DNA from: Rhodoblastus sphagnicola
GTDB lineage: Bacteria; Pseudomonadota; Alphaproteobacteria; Rhizobiales; Beijerinckiaceae
Length of the DNA stretch: 62,851 bases
Assembly (NCBI RefSeq): GCF_002937075.1
Contig: NZ_NHSJ01000106.1
Span: 1 to 62,851 of the forward strand
Direction of reading: 5' to 3'
Both the position numbers and the translations under genes were made by a program. Below are positions 10,896 through 19,219 of this stretch, piece by piece. The stretch's first letter is position 1, and every line of letters starts with the position of its first letter. The notes under the pieces were generated by a model. That model was not told where the DNA came from. It made no database searches and worked only from the letters and a program-made list of their open reading frames with translations.

Positions 10896-11005
10896 CGGAT
10901 CCGCGAGGGCAAGGATGCGCCACGAGCAGAAATTCGCTCCTTCTCCCCGCAAGCCATGCTGCAAGCCATGCTCTTTGAATCCGTGACCCATCAGGTCCAG
11001 CCGCT

Positions 11006-12199
11006 ATGACGGTCGTCGGGCTTGCGCCGAAGGCCGAGGCCAAGGCCGGGAGGACGAGTCTTGCCGGCAAGCGCGCCGGACTCGTCGCCGCTGCGCTGCT
11101 GGCGCTGTTGGCGGCCGGCCTCCTCTGGCGCCATCTCCATGCCCCGCCAACGCCGCATTATCTCAGCGCGCCCGCGACGCGGGGCGATATCGCCCGCGCG
11201 GCGGCGGCGACGGGCACGGTCAACCCCGAACTCACCATCATCGTCGGCAGCTATGTCTCGGGCGTGCTGGTGCAAATTTCCTGTGACTACAACACACAGG
11301 TCAAGGCCGGCCAAATCTGCGCCAGGATCGATCCGCGCCCCTATCAGGCCCTGGTCGATCAGGCCAAGGCCAATCTGGCGGTGGCCAAGGCGCAACTGGT
11401 CAAGGATCAGGCCGGTCTGGCTTACACAAAGCTGAACTGGGAGCGCAATCGCTTGTTGCTCCAGCAGAAATCCGTCGCCCGCGACGCCGCCGACCTGTCG
11501 AAAAGCAATCTCGATCAGGCAGAGGCGCAGATCGGTTTCGATCTCGCCACCATCGACCAGCGCCAGGCCCTGCTGGCGGCGGCGCAAGTCGATCTCGACT
11601 ATACCAACATCACCTCCCCGGTGAATGGGACGGTGGTCTCGCGCAATGTCACCCAGGGCCAGACGCTGGCGTCGAGCCTGAACACGCCGACCCTGTTCCT
11701 GATCGCCACCGATCTCACCCGCATGCAGGTCGACACCAATGTCAGCGAGAGCGACATTGGCGAGGTCAAGCAGGGCGACAAGGCCAGCTTTACGGTGGAC
11801 GCCTTTCCGACCCGCCTGTTTTCGGGCACCGTCACCCAAGTGCGCCAATCGCCGCAGACGGTGCAGAATGTCGTCACCTATGACGCCGTGGTCAGCGTCG
11901 CCAACACCGATCTGGCGCTCAAGCCGGGCATGACCGCTTCGACCCGGATCATCACCGACCAACGCACGAACGTGCTGCGCGCGCCCAACCAGGCCTTGCG
12001 TTTTACGCCCGCGAACGTGGACGCGGCGGCGCCGTTGAAACCGGGCCTTGCGCGGCTGTGGCTGCTGCGCGACGAAAAACCCGTCGCCATCGATATTGTC
12101 GCCGGGCTCGACGACGACAATTTCACCGAAATTGTTCAGGGCGATGTGAAGGCGGGCGATGTGATCCTGCTCGGCGCGGAGGGGAGCGCCGTCCGGTGA
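11006..12199 (+). CDS. macA: MacA-like periplasmic adaptor of an ABC efflux pump (HlyD family)
   Basis: 397 aa. A single N-terminal membrane anchor (about residues 22-42) is followed by a biotinyl-lipoyl-like half motif, a long coiled-coil hairpin (about 115-190, rich in Ala, Gln and Leu), the second lipoyl half (TSPVNGTVVSRNV) and beta-barrel domains. Such adaptors join an inner-membrane MacB to an outer-membrane TolC-type channel. The next gene, macB, overlaps its stop codon by four bases (GTGA), so the two are translationally coupled. No TolC gene is in the window. Substrate unknown: macrolides, peptides or lipids are the family's usual cargo. No copy of the shared box is found directly upstream. 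Confidence 0.9.
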   Translation: MTVVGLAPKAEAKAGRTSLAGKRAGLVAAALLALLAAGLLWRHLHAPPTPHYLSAPATRGDIARAAAATGTVNPELTIIVGSYVSGVLVQISCDYNTQVKAGQICARIDPRPYQALVDQAKANLAVAKAQLVKDQAGLAYTKLNWERNRLLLQQKSVARDAADLSKSNLDQAEAQIGFDLATIDQRQALLAAAQVDLDYTNITSPVNGTVVSRNVTQGQTLASSLNTPTLFLIATDLTRMQVDTNVSESDIGEVKQGDKASFTVDAFPTRLFSGTVTQVRQSPQTVQNVVTYDAVVSVANTDLALKPGMTASTRIITDQRTNVLRAPNQALRFTPANVDAAAPLKPGLARLWLLRDEKPVAIDIVAGLDDDNFTEIVQGDVKAGDVILLGAEGSAVR

Positions 12200-14277
12200 C
12201 GCTGGAGCAGCCGGTCATCAAGCTTGAAGCGGTGACGCGGACGTTTGTCGTCGGCGACTTGGAGGTGCGCGCCCTGCGCGCCGCCACCTTGACCATCGCG
12301 CGCGGCGAATTCTTGGCCATCATGGGGTCTTCGGGCTCCGGCAAATCGACGCTGATGGCGATTCTCGGTTGCCTCGACCGCCCCACCAGCGGCGCTTATC
12401 TTCTCGACGGCGTCGATGTCGCCGGACTCGACGAACCCGAACTGGCGCGCATCCGCAGCGAAAGGCTCGGCTTCGTGTTCCAGAGCTTCAATCTGCTGGC
12501 GCGCACCAGCGCGCTGGAGAATGTCGGGCTGCCGCTTTACTACGCGGCGGCTGGCCCGGTCGATGGCGCGACGCGGCGGGCGCGGGCGCAAAAATCGCTG
12601 GAATTCCTGGGGCTTGGCGCACGCGAAGCCAATATGCCGAACCAGCTCTCCGGCGGGCAGCAGCAGCGCGTCGCCATCGCCCGCGCCCTGATCAACGCGC
12701 CCAGCCTGCTGCTGGCCGACGAGCCCACCGGCAATCTCGACACCAAAACCTCGCACGAGATCATGGAGACCTTGACGCAGTTGAACCGCGACCAGGGCGT
12801 GACCATAGTTCTCGTCACCCATGAATCCGACATAGCCGCCTATGCCGACCGTCTGCTGACCATGCGCGACGGCGAAATCATCTCCGACGCGCGCACCCGC
12901 CCGACGCGCGCGCCCAATGTTGTCGCGAAGGCGCCGCCGCCGTCGAACCGGCCCACCGTCGGCGGCTTCTGGTCGTTCGGCCTGATGATCGTCGCCGCCG
13001 CCGTGCAGGCCATCGGCCGCAACAAGATGCGCTCGTCGCTGACCATGCTCGGCGTCTTCATCGGCGTGGCCGCCCTGATTGTCATGGTCGCGGTCGGCGA
13101 CGGCGCCAATGAGGCCGTGCGCAAGCAGATCGAGGGCCTTGGCGCCAATGTCGTGGTGATCCTGCCCGGCGCGGCCCATCGCGGCGGCATGCGCGGCGGC
13201 GCCGGCAGCGCCAGCACCTTGACGCTCGCGGATGCGGCGGCCATCCGCCGCGAGGACGCCGCCGTCGCCCAGGTCGGCTATCTCATCCGCCAGCAGGGTC
13301 AGGCGCAATACGCCAATCAGGACTGGACCACCACCATTCAGGGCGTCAGCCTCAATTATCCGCCGATCACCAATTGGCGCATCGCCGCCGGACGCGCCTT
13401 CACCGCCGAGGACTCGGTCGGGGCCGAACTGGTGGCGATCATCGGCCAGACCGTGGCCCGCCAATTGTTCGGCGCCAACGAAACCCCTGTCGGCGCTTAC
13501 ATCCAGGTCAAGAACACGCCGCTGCGCGTGGTCGGCGTGCTCGCCGCCAAGGGCCAGACCTCGTTCGGCCAGGATCAGGACGATCTGGTGATGACGCCCT
13601 TCACCACCGCCGAGCGCAAGGTTTTGGGCGCGGCGGCGCCGAGTCAGACCCAGACGCCGCTGAACTGGTCCTATTTGCCGGCGCCCAATCCCTATGCGCT
13701 TCAGGCGCGGCTGACCGGCTATGTCAACCAGATCTATGTGCAGGCGGTGAGCGCGGCGCAGGTGCGCGCGGCGATCGACCAGGCCAGCGCAACGCTGATG
13801 CGCCGTCATCGCATAAAGCCCGGCGCGGTCAAGGATTTCGACATCCGCAACCTCAGCCAATATGCGGAGACCGCCGCCAACAGCAGCCGCATCATGGCGC
13901 TGCTGCTGGCCGCTGTCGCCTCGATTTCGCTGCTGGTCGGCGGCATTGGCATCATGAACATCCTGCTGGTGTCCGTGACCGAGCGCACGCGGGAAATCGG
14001 CCTGCGCATGGCGATCGGCGCGCGCCGGCTGCATGTGCTGCTGCAATTCCTCACCGAGGCCATCATTCTGTCGGTCAGCGGCGGCCTCGCCGGCATTGTC
14101 GCGGGGGTGGCCATCGCCGAAATCATTTCGCTCGGCTTCGGCTGGGGAGCGCCGTTGTCGCTGACGGCGGTGGCTGGCGGCTTCCTGTTTTCGGCGGCGG
14201 TCGGCGTGTTCTTCGGCTATTATCCCGCGCGAAAAGCCTCAAGCCTCGATCCCATCGAGGCCTTGCGCTACGAATGA
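12196..14277 (+). CDS. macB: MacB-like ABC exporter, fused ATPase and permease
   Basis: 693 aa from a GTG start that overlaps the macA stop (GTGA) with a GGAGGGG ribosome site. The N-terminal ATPase shows Walker A (GSSGSGKST, near residues 44-52), the LSGGQQQR signature and Walker B with the D-loop (LLLADEPTGNLD). The C-terminal half has a membrane segment near 260-290, a large periplasmic MacB core domain, and three closing membrane segments with the FtsX-like motif ERTREIGLRMAIGARR. This is the mechanotransmission type of ABC exporter. A hairpin plus T-rich stretch follows the gene. Together with macA it forms a two-gene operon. Confidence 0.93.
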   Translation: MTLEQPVIKLEAVTRTFVVGDLEVRALRAATLTIARGEFLAIMGSSGSGKSTLMAILGCLDRPTSGAYLLDGVDVAGLDEPELARIRSERLGFVFQSFNLLARTSALENVGLPLYYAAAGPVDGATRRARAQKSLEFLGLGAREANMPNQLSGGQQQRVAIARALINAPSLLLADEPTGNLDTKTSHEIMETLTQLNRDQGVTIVLVTHESDIAAYADRLLTMRDGEIISDARTRPTRAPNVVAKAPPPSNRPTVGGFWSFGLMIVAAAVQAIGRNKMRSSLTMLGVFIGVAALIVMVAVGDGANEAVRKQIEGLGANVVVILPGAAHRGGMRGGAGSASTLTLADAAAIRREDAAVAQVGYLIRQQGQAQYANQDWTTTIQGVSLNYPPITNWRIAAGRAFTAEDSVGAELVAIIGQTVARQLFGANETPVGAYIQVKNTPLRVVGVLAAKGQTSFGQDQDDLVMTPFTTAERKVLGAAAPSQTQTPLNWSYLPAPNPYALQARLTGYVNQIYVQAVSAAQVRAAIDQASATLMRRHRIKPGAVKDFDIRNLSQYAETAANSSRIMALLLAAVASISLLVGGIGIMNILLVSVTERTREIGLRMAIGARRLHVLLQFLTEAIILSVSGGLAGIVAGVAIAEIISLGFGWGAPLSLTAVAGGFLFSAAVGVFFGYYPARKASSLDPIEALRYE

Positions 14278-14291
14278 TGCGATTTCCGAAT

Positions 14292-14340
14292 GCGCGGAAA
14301 TCCGCCTTCCGCCTGGAGGATTTCCGCGCGATTTTGTTTT
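14292..14340 (+). terminator. Rho-independent-like terminator after macB
   Basis: Perfect 12-bp arms GCGCGGAAATCC (14292-14303) and GGATTTCCGCGC (14318-14329) are followed by a T-rich stretch (ATTTTGTTTT). A second similar half-palindrome (TTTCGCGAATTGCGAAGC) follows, so this may also be a repeat element. Confidence 0.6.
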
Positions 14341-14377
14341 CGCGAATTGCGAAGCAATCTCGCGGAAACCTTATGAG

Positions 14378-15319
14378 ATGGGGCGCGGCATGACTCTTGG
14401 CGTGATCGGTTTGCTGTTTGGCCTTGTCGGCGTCATGGCGCTTGCGGCAGGGCTGTACACGCCGGACAAGCCGCGCGCGCAGCTTGAGGCGGACTATGCG
14501 ACGCCGCCTTCGAAATTCGTGTGGGCCGGCGGGATGCGTCTGCACGTCCGCGAGACCGGCCCGGCGGCGGGACCGGCCGTCATCATGCTGCATGGCTTCG
14601 GTTCGAGCCTGTTCACCTGGGAAGCCTGGTCGGCCGGCCTGTCCGACGCCTACAGGGTGATCCGGTTCGATCTGCCGGGGTTCGGTCTGACCGGCCCGGA
14701 CCCGACCGGCGACTATTCGGACGCGCGCGGCCTTCAGGTGTTGACGGCGCTCATGGAGGTTTTGTCTGTCGAAACAGCCGCATTGATCGGCAATTCCCTG
14801 GGCGGAAAATGGGCCTGGATGTTCGCGGCCGAAAACCCTCGATGCGTGTCGAAACTGATTCTGGTGGCGCCGGACGGCTTCGCCACGTCGCTGTTTCGCT
14901 ATGGCCAGAAGAACAAGGCGCCTCTGGTCGCCCGGCTTCTCCCCTATGCCCTGCCGAATTTCCTGGTGCGCAGGATCCTTGCCGCCGCCTTTGGCGATCC
15001 CGCCGCGCTGACCAACGCCATGATCGAGCGCTACCGGGACATGATGCGCGCGCCCGGCAATCGCGGCGCCACCCTCGCGCGCATGGAGCAGATTGACGTT
15101 GAACGTCCTGACGCCTTGCTGGCCGCCATCAAGGCTCCGACCCTGCTGGTCTGGGGCGACAAAGACATGCTGATTCCAATCGGCAATCTAAGCCATTATC
15201 TCGCTCTCATTCCTGGCGGCCGCAGCGTTGTTTTCCCCGATCTCGGCCATCTTCCGCAGGAAGAGGCGCCGGTTCAGTCGCTCGCTCCCGTGCGCGCATT
15301 TCTGGACCGGTCGATCTGA
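14378..15319 (+). CDS. Membrane-anchored alpha/beta hydrolase
   Basis: 313 aa. An N-terminal hydrophobic segment (residues 5-27) probably anchors it in the membrane. The fold's landmarks are clear: oxyanion region LHGFGSS (71-77), nucleophile serine in GNSLGG (S140), an aspartate in GDKDMLIP and a histidine in LGHLPQEE, so the triad is complete. The substrate cannot be told. ATG at 14390 is an equally likely start (309 aa). It stands alone between the macB terminator and a convergent MaoC gene. Confidence 0.85.
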   Translation: MGRGMTLGVIGLLFGLVGVMALAAGLYTPDKPRAQLEADYATPPSKFVWAGGMRLHVRETGPAAGPAVIMLHGFGSSLFTWEAWSAGLSDAYRVIRFDLPGFGLTGPDPTGDYSDARGLQVLTALMEVLSVETAALIGNSLGGKWAWMFAAENPRCVSKLILVAPDGFATSLFRYGQKNKAPLVARLLPYALPNFLVRRILAAAFGDPAALTNAMIERYRDMMRAPGNRGATLARMEQIDVERPDALLAAIKAPTLLVWGDKDMLIPIGNLSHYLALIPGGRSVVFPDLGHLPQEEAPVQSLAPVRAFLDRSI

Positions 15320-15401
15320 ATTTGAACCGTCGGCGCGCGAACCGACGATGCAGGCGCCCTGCCCCGTTTGCGCGCATCGGAGTCGCCAAGGAGCCGGCGT
15401 A

Positions 15402-15842
15402 TCAGGCCGGCGTCAGCCAACCCGGCAGCTTGACCGTGCTGACGCCGTCCGCGACGATTTCTCCGGTCTGTTTCGTTATGATCGTGGTGATCTTGGCGAC
15501 ATGCTTCGGCAGCAGCGCGGTGATCGTCGCGACCAGCGTGACGGTGTCGTCGATGAAGACCGGCGCGTGAAAATTCACCAACTGGCTCAGGTAGACCGTG
15601 CCAAGGCCCGGCATCTGCTCGCCGAGCATTTTGGAAATCATGCCGAACAGGATGCCGCCATGAGCGATGCGCCGGCCAAACTTGGTGTTCTTGGCGAAGG
15701 CGTCGTCGACGTGAATCTTGTTGTGATCGCCGGTCAGGTCGGCATAGCCGCGCACCAGCGCGTCATCGATGAGTTGGTGGGAGACGCAGCTCTGGCCGAC
15801 GAAGAAATCGGAGGCGGGAACGGGTCTGGGGGCGGTGAACAT
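15402..15842 (-). CDS. MaoC-family (R)-specific enoyl-CoA hydratase-like protein
   Basis: 146 aa, one hot-dog domain, the normal length of PhaJ-type single-domain hydratases. The hydratase motif is present: D39 and H44 in LTGDHNKIHVD. Enzymes of this type hydrate trans-2-enoyl-CoA to (R)-3-hydroxyacyl-CoA, linking fatty acid oxidation to polyhydroxyalkanoate synthesis. This would fit the PHA-synthase-like hydrolase at 27.6 kb, but that link is inference. A possible tiny gene ends 20 bp upstream. Confidence 0.85.
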   Translation of the reverse strand: MFTAPRPVPASDFFVGQSCVSHQLIDDALVRGYADLTGDHNKIHVDDAFAKNTKFGRRIAHGGILFGMISKMLGEQMPGLGTVYLSQLVNFHAPVFIDDTVTLVATITALLPKHVAKITTIITKQTGEIVADGVSTVKLPGWLTPA

Positions 15843-15862
15843 TTTGGGTTTCCTTCGTCAAA

Positions 15863-16030
15863 TCAGGCCACATTGGCGGCGATGATCTCGTCGGGGAAAT
15901 CCGCCGGGGCGTCGAGCCGGCGCGTTCCAGTCATCTCGCGGAACAGCCGCGCCAAGCGCCCGGAAAGGACGCGATCGCGCGCCGTCGCGAGGCGGAAAGG
16001 CCGGTTCGGAATGCAGGCAAGCTGACACAT
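15863..16030 (-). CDS. Possible small protein upstream of the MaoC gene
   Basis: An open frame of 127 codons ends 20 bp before the MaoC gene in the same direction. Its first half would run through the opposing promoter site at 16106-16147, so a start at the internal ATG at 16030 (55 aa) is more likely. No good ribosome site is seen. I do not recognise the product, which is basic in the middle. It could also be noncoding leader sequence. Confidence 0.25.
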   Translation of the reverse strand: MCQLACIPNRPFRLATARDRVLSGRLARLFREMTGTRRLDAPADFPDEIIAANVA

Positions 16031-16105
16031 GCAGGTCGTTGAGTCGATACGCAACGCATCGCCGCGCTCCAGGTCCGTTGGCGTCGCGCGGCGCAGTGCG
16101 CCGCC

Positions 16106-16147
16106 TGAGTAGATTCCGTGCCTGTATCGGCCCCGGGAAGCCGCTAT
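16106..16147 (+). promoter_or_regulatory. Shared FixJ-like box with -10, site 4 (CsbD-like gene)
   Basis: The box TGAGTAGATTCCGTGCCTG at 16106-16124 is identical to site 3. CTAT is at 16144-16147, 25 bp after TTCCG; the CsbD-like start is 36 bp further on. Confidence 0.78.
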
Positions 16148-16183
16148 TTTTGGCCGCCGGAAACGGTCTGGAGGGTTTGGGTC

Positions 16184-16369
16184 ATGACCACCGACACACG
16201 CATCGAAGGATTCGGCCATAAAGTGAGAGGCGCCGCGATGGCGCAAGTCGGGAGTCTGGCTGGACGTCGAGAATTTCTGGCCGATGGCGTGAAGGCGCGC
16301 AACGCCGGCGTGAAGCAGAACAGCGCCGGCGGCGACCGGGATTTGGCGCGCGAGGATTTGGCGCCATGA
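16184..16369 (+). CDS. CsbD-like small stress protein
   Basis: 61 aa from the ATG at 16184, which has GGAGGG eight to ten bases upstream. The spacing of Gly, Ala and charged residues (IEGFGHKVRGAAMAQVG, then FLADGVKARNAG) follows the CsbD pattern of two short helices. CsbD proteins are abundant small stress proteins whose molecular role is unknown. The stop overlaps the next gene's start (ATGA), so the two are coupled. Expression from promoter site 4. Confidence 0.6.
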   Translation: MTTDTRIEGFGHKVRGAAMAQVGSLAGRREFLADGVKARNAGVKQNSAGGDRDLAREDLAP

Positions 16370-17049
16370 ATACCCTTCAGCGCCTTTGGCTTCGGCTCGC
16401 CCCCTCTTCCGAAACGGAAGCGCACAAAATATCGGTCGAGGACGACGCCTTCGACCCGCTTGCTGTCAACCCGACGGACGGTCCAGGGTTGACGTCATCC
16501 GTCGCATCGCCGTGGTTCTTGAACAACATTCTGTTCATCGCCATGCTGTTGATGGCGCTTGTCGGCGTCATGTTGCGGCTTTCCGTCGGTTATTGGGTCA
16601 TTCTGACGCCGATATTTGGCCTGATCTCGATCGCGGAGGGATGGAGACATTTCCCTACGCGCAGCGAACGCATAGGGTTGGCTGGCCGGATCGCGGCGAT
16701 CTGGTGCGCGCTGCTGATGTGCATCTATTTGCTCTATAGCGACAGCATACAGGGTGTCATGAGCCTGAATTCGTTATCGCTCGCCATGATGACATTGCTT
16801 GCGCTCGGAACGTTCGTCGCGGGCGTGCAGGCGCGAGTCTGGAAAATCTCCGGGGTCGGCGCGCTTCTGTTCCTGGCTGTGCCCGGCGTGGGATGGCTCA
16901 ATCAATCGCCGCTGTTGTTGACGACCGTGGTATGCATCATCATTGCGGTTGCCGGAAGTGTCTGGTGGATCAAACGACATCACCCGAACGCCCCGAGCGC
17001 TTCGCCTGACGTCGCTCCGCTCGACGATGCGTCGCCCCGAAATTCGTGA
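16366..17049 (+). CDS. Multi-pass membrane protein of unknown function
   Basis: 227 aa. A hydrophilic N-terminal region of about 50 residues is followed by about six hydrophobic helices between residues 50 and 205 and a short Pro/Ser/Asp-rich tail. I do not recognise a named family. Its start codon overlaps the CsbD-like stop by four bases, so it is made from the same box-4 transcript. Cytoplasmic-membrane location is clear from the helices; the job is not. Confidence 0.75.
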   Translation: MNTLQRLWLRLAPSSETEAHKISVEDDAFDPLAVNPTDGPGLTSSVASPWFLNNILFIAMLLMALVGVMLRLSVGYWVILTPIFGLISIAEGWRHFPTRSERIGLAGRIAAIWCALLMCIYLLYSDSIQGVMSLNSLSLAMMTLLALGTFVAGVQARVWKISGVGALLFLAVPGVGWLNQSPLLLTTVVCIIIAVAGSVWWIKRHHPNAPSASPDVAPLDDASPRNS

Positions 17050-17176
17050 GCCTGCAAAATCCGGCGCGGCCATTCGAGCCTCTCGCGTCAATGGCGCGGC
17101 AAACCGATTGAGGCGCCGCCGCCGGCCCCTCCGGCGCCGCCGCGCCCAACGGATCGAAAGACGCGCGAATCCACGC

Positions 17177-17218
17177 TGAGTAGATTCCGAGTCTGCCTCC
17201 CAAACGCCCACCGCCTAA
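17177..17218 (+). promoter_or_regulatory. Shared FixJ-like box with -10, site 5 (sigma factor gene)
   Basis: The box TGAGTAGATTCCGAGTCTG is at 17177-17195, with CTAA at 17215-17218, 25 bp after TTCCG. The sigma factor ATG is only 21 bp after it, leaving a very short leader with an AGGAGA ribosome site. Confidence 0.78.
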
Positions 17219-17239
17219 GCTTGGCGCAGGAGATCAGAC

Positions 17240-17830
17240 ATGCCCCCATTTTCGACATGTTCCCGCGCGCAGGTCAAACTGGATCTGAGCGCGCATATTC
17301 CACGCCTGCGCGCCTTCGCGCTTTCATTCTGCGGAAGCGCCGATCAGGCCGACGACCTTGTGCAGGAGACCCTCGTCAGGGCCTGGAGCCATCGTGATTC
17401 ATTCATCGAGGGCAACCTGTCGGCATGGCTCTTCACAATCCTTCGCAACGTCTACTTCTCCCAATATCGAAAGGGCAAGCGCGAGATTCCCGACATTGAC
17501 GGCATCCACGCGAGCACGCTCGCCGTCGCGCCCGGGCAGACGTCCCACATGGACATGCTCGACTTCCGGATCGCGCTGGCGCGCCTGCCAGCCAGTCAAC
17601 GCGAAGCGCTGCTGCTGGTCGGCGCGGCCGGTCATTCATACATCGAGGTGGCGGAAATCTGCGGATGCGCGGTCGGCACGATCAAGAGTCGCGTCAACAG
17701 GGCGCGGCAGGCTCTGGCCGAAATGCTGCGGATCGACCCCCTGCCCGACTTGATCGAGACGACGGACGCCACGGGCCGGAAACCCCATCGGGAGACAGAA
17801 CACTGCGCGGATCCACCCGCGCAACCGTGA
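17240..17830 (+). CDS. EcfG-like ECF sigma factor (general stress response type)
   Basis: 196 aa with sigma-70 region 2 at about residues 15-75 (LVQETLVRAWSHRDSF, AWLFTILRN) and region 4 at about 100-155 (LPASQREALLLVG, AEICGCAVGTIKSRVNRAR). These stretches match the EcfG (ECF15) group, which drives the alphaproteobacterial general stress response and is held by the anti-sigma factor NepR until PhyR releases it. No nepR or phyR lies next to it, so this is probably an additional EcfG paralogue; many Hyphomicrobiales have several. Its own promoter carries the shared box, so it seems to be a target of the island's regulator. The last 40 residues are a disordered, polar tail. Confidence 0.88.
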   Translation: MPPFSTCSRAQVKLDLSAHIPRLRAFALSFCGSADQADDLVQETLVRAWSHRDSFIEGNLSAWLFTILRNVYFSQYRKGKREIPDIDGIHASTLAVAPGQTSHMDMLDFRIALARLPASQREALLLVGAAGHSYIEVAEICGCAVGTIKSRVNRARQALAEMLRIDPLPDLIETTDATGRKPHRETEHCADPPAQP

Positions 17831-17919
17831 CGGAACCGATTTACGCGTTGCCGCGGGACTTGCGCATCCGCCGCCGCGCCTCGCGACGATCTCGGAGAGC
17901 AAGCTTCCACGCCACAGGT

Positions 17920-17962
17920 TAAGTAAATTCCGATCCTGTCGCACTCGAATTGCGCGCGCTAC
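17920..17962 (+). promoter_or_regulatory. Shared FixJ-like box with -10, site 6
   Basis: The box TAAGTAAATTCCGATCCTG is at 17920-17938, with CTAC at 17959-17962, 26 bp after TTCCG. This copy is the closest to the remembered FixJ site TAAGTAATTTCC. It points to the small gene starting at 18020. Confidence 0.7.
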
Positions 17963-18019
17963 CGTGCTGCTTGGACAGGCGCCACCAGCCCCCGACGAAG
18001 TCACGAAATGGAGAGCGAA

Positions 18020-18235
18020 ATGCAATTATGTCAAATGGCGCTGGCCGGCGAACCGCGCTTGCGCGTTGTCTTCGAAACCAAGCCCGTCGCGAGGGGCCTT
18101 CCGGCGGGCTCGACGCTCGGCGACATCGCCGAATGGATCGGCGACATCGCGCGCAACCACAACGGGCCGGTCCGATCCATCGATGTCAAGATGTCCGCGG
18201 GTCGAGCCGCCGCAGCTTCGCCCCTTATGCGATGA
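18020..18235 (+). CDS. Small protein of unknown function, 71 aa
   Basis: The ATG at 18020 has a GGAGAG ribosome site eight bases upstream and is preferred to the in-frame ATG at 18008, which has none. The product is soluble, with a predicted mixed alpha/beta core and a short Ala-rich end. I do not recognise it. Support comes from the shared promoter box 58-100 bp upstream and from the absence of any other gene in the gap. It converges on the PRC-barrel gene. Confidence 0.5.
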   Translation: MQLCQMALAGEPRLRVVFETKPVARGLPAGSTLGDIAEWIGDIARNHNGPVRSIDVKMSAGRAAAASPLMR

Positions 18236-18295
18236 CGGCGTCGGTGGCCCTCATGCCTTGCAACAGTCCGCGTGATATCGCCGCGACGCCGCCCG

Positions 18296-19051
18296 TCACC
18301 GATGGCCGGGCCAGTCGTAGTGGTCGCGCAGATCCTTTTCGTAATCCCTGTCGACATCGCCAAGCGCGCTCCAGGGCGGACTCGCTTTGACCTGTGCGCG
18401 GTTGACGGAGACGCGAATCTCACGGTCGGCCCAGGAGACCTTCCTCACCGCGTGGCGCGAGATCAGCACATGCTTGCCTGACCACCAATGTCCGGTGTCC
18501 ACGACAAGGTAGGGAACGAACCATCTGACGGTGTCGATCAACAGCGTCTCGACCTTGCCGATGGCGCCGTCGGCGCCAACGATGCGATAGGCGTCGATCG
18601 CCACGAGGCTGCGCAAATGGGGATCGTAATCCCGCGCGGCCAGGGCGATGTCCGCGTCGGGCGCGGGGGCGAAAAATGGCGGCGCCGAAAATTTCGCGGC
18701 GATGGGATTGGCGCCGAAAGCGTATTCCAGCGTGTTCGGCTCCCAGCCGTAATAGTCGTAGAGATGACGCTCCATCTGCATCGACACCGGCTCATGCCGG
18801 GAAAGCGCGGGGCTTTCCTCGACCTGCGCCCGCGTCAGGGCGACGGAGAGTTCGCGCCGCTCATAATCGGCCTGGCCAAGCGCGCCCGGATGCAACAGAA
18901 CCATGCGTCCCGTCAGCCAGTTCCCGGTATCGACGACCAGCCAGCGCGTCCGCCATGTCCTGTCGTCAAACAGGAAATCGGCGATGGTTCCGATCTCGCC
19001 GTCGCGCGATTTGATGGCGTAGCCTCTCAGGGCCGATGCGAACTCCAGCAT
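18296..19051 (-). CDS. Double PRC-barrel domain protein
   Basis: 251 aa from the ATG at 19051, preferred over the GTG at 19057 because AGGA sits at the right distance. Two PRC-barrel domains are seen: residues about 5-75 (GEIGTIADFLFDD, WLVVDTGNWL) and 145-215 (GAIGKVETLLIDT, YLVVDTGHWW), with a linker containing a Tyr/Trp-rich stretch. PRC barrels are small beta domains found in photosynthetic reaction-centre H subunits, RimM and many stress proteins. The repeated VVDTG(N/H)W motif marks a soluble family common in Hyphomicrobiales with no known biochemical role. Promoter site 7 lies 45-90 bp upstream. A run of nine A residues precedes the ribosome site. Confidence 0.85.
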   Translation of the reverse strand: MLEFASALRGYAIKSRDGEIGTIADFLFDDRTWRTRWLVVDTGNWLTGRMVLLHPGALGQADYERRELSVALTRAQVEESPALSRHEPVSMQMERHLYDYYGWEPNTLEYAFGANPIAAKFSAPPFFAPAPDADIALAARDYDPHLRSLVAIDAYRIVGADGAIGKVETLLIDTVRWFVPYLVVDTGHWWSGKHVLISRHAVRKVSWADREIRVSVNRAQVKASPPWSALGDVDRDYEKDLRDHYDWPGHR

Positions 19052-19094
19052 GGTCACATCCTTTTTTTTTCAAGCCTTCCCGGCGCGTCCGACG

Positions 19095-19138
19095 ATAGGC
19101 GGCGTGACGCTTGCCGCGCTAGGATCGGAAACTACTCA
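19095..19138 (-). promoter_or_regulatory. Shared FixJ-like box with -10, site 7 (PRC-barrel gene)
   Basis: On the minus strand the box is TGAGTAGTTTCCGATCCTA (19138 to 19120). CTAT is at 19098-19095, 27 bp after TTCCG. The PRC gene starts 43 bp further on. Confidence 0.77.
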
Positions 19139-19219
19139 GCGAAGATTTCGCTATTCATGCGACGGTTTTCGGCGTCAACTTGCGCAGACGAATGAAGCGG
19201 CGGCGCCAGCGGAGGAGCG

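Noticed and set aside
10818-11009. A 63-codon frame overlapping the macA start by four bases
   Set aside because: It begins with TTG, has no ribosome site, and runs through a perfect palindrome, so the frame is probably a by-product of a repeat element.
19120-19150. Possible EcfG promoter (GGAAAC, then CGCTAT) for cbpA, reading the opposite strand of site 7
   Set aside because: The -10 should be CGTT, and the GGAAAC is explained by the box of the PRC gene. The other minus-strand copies show no such downstream element.
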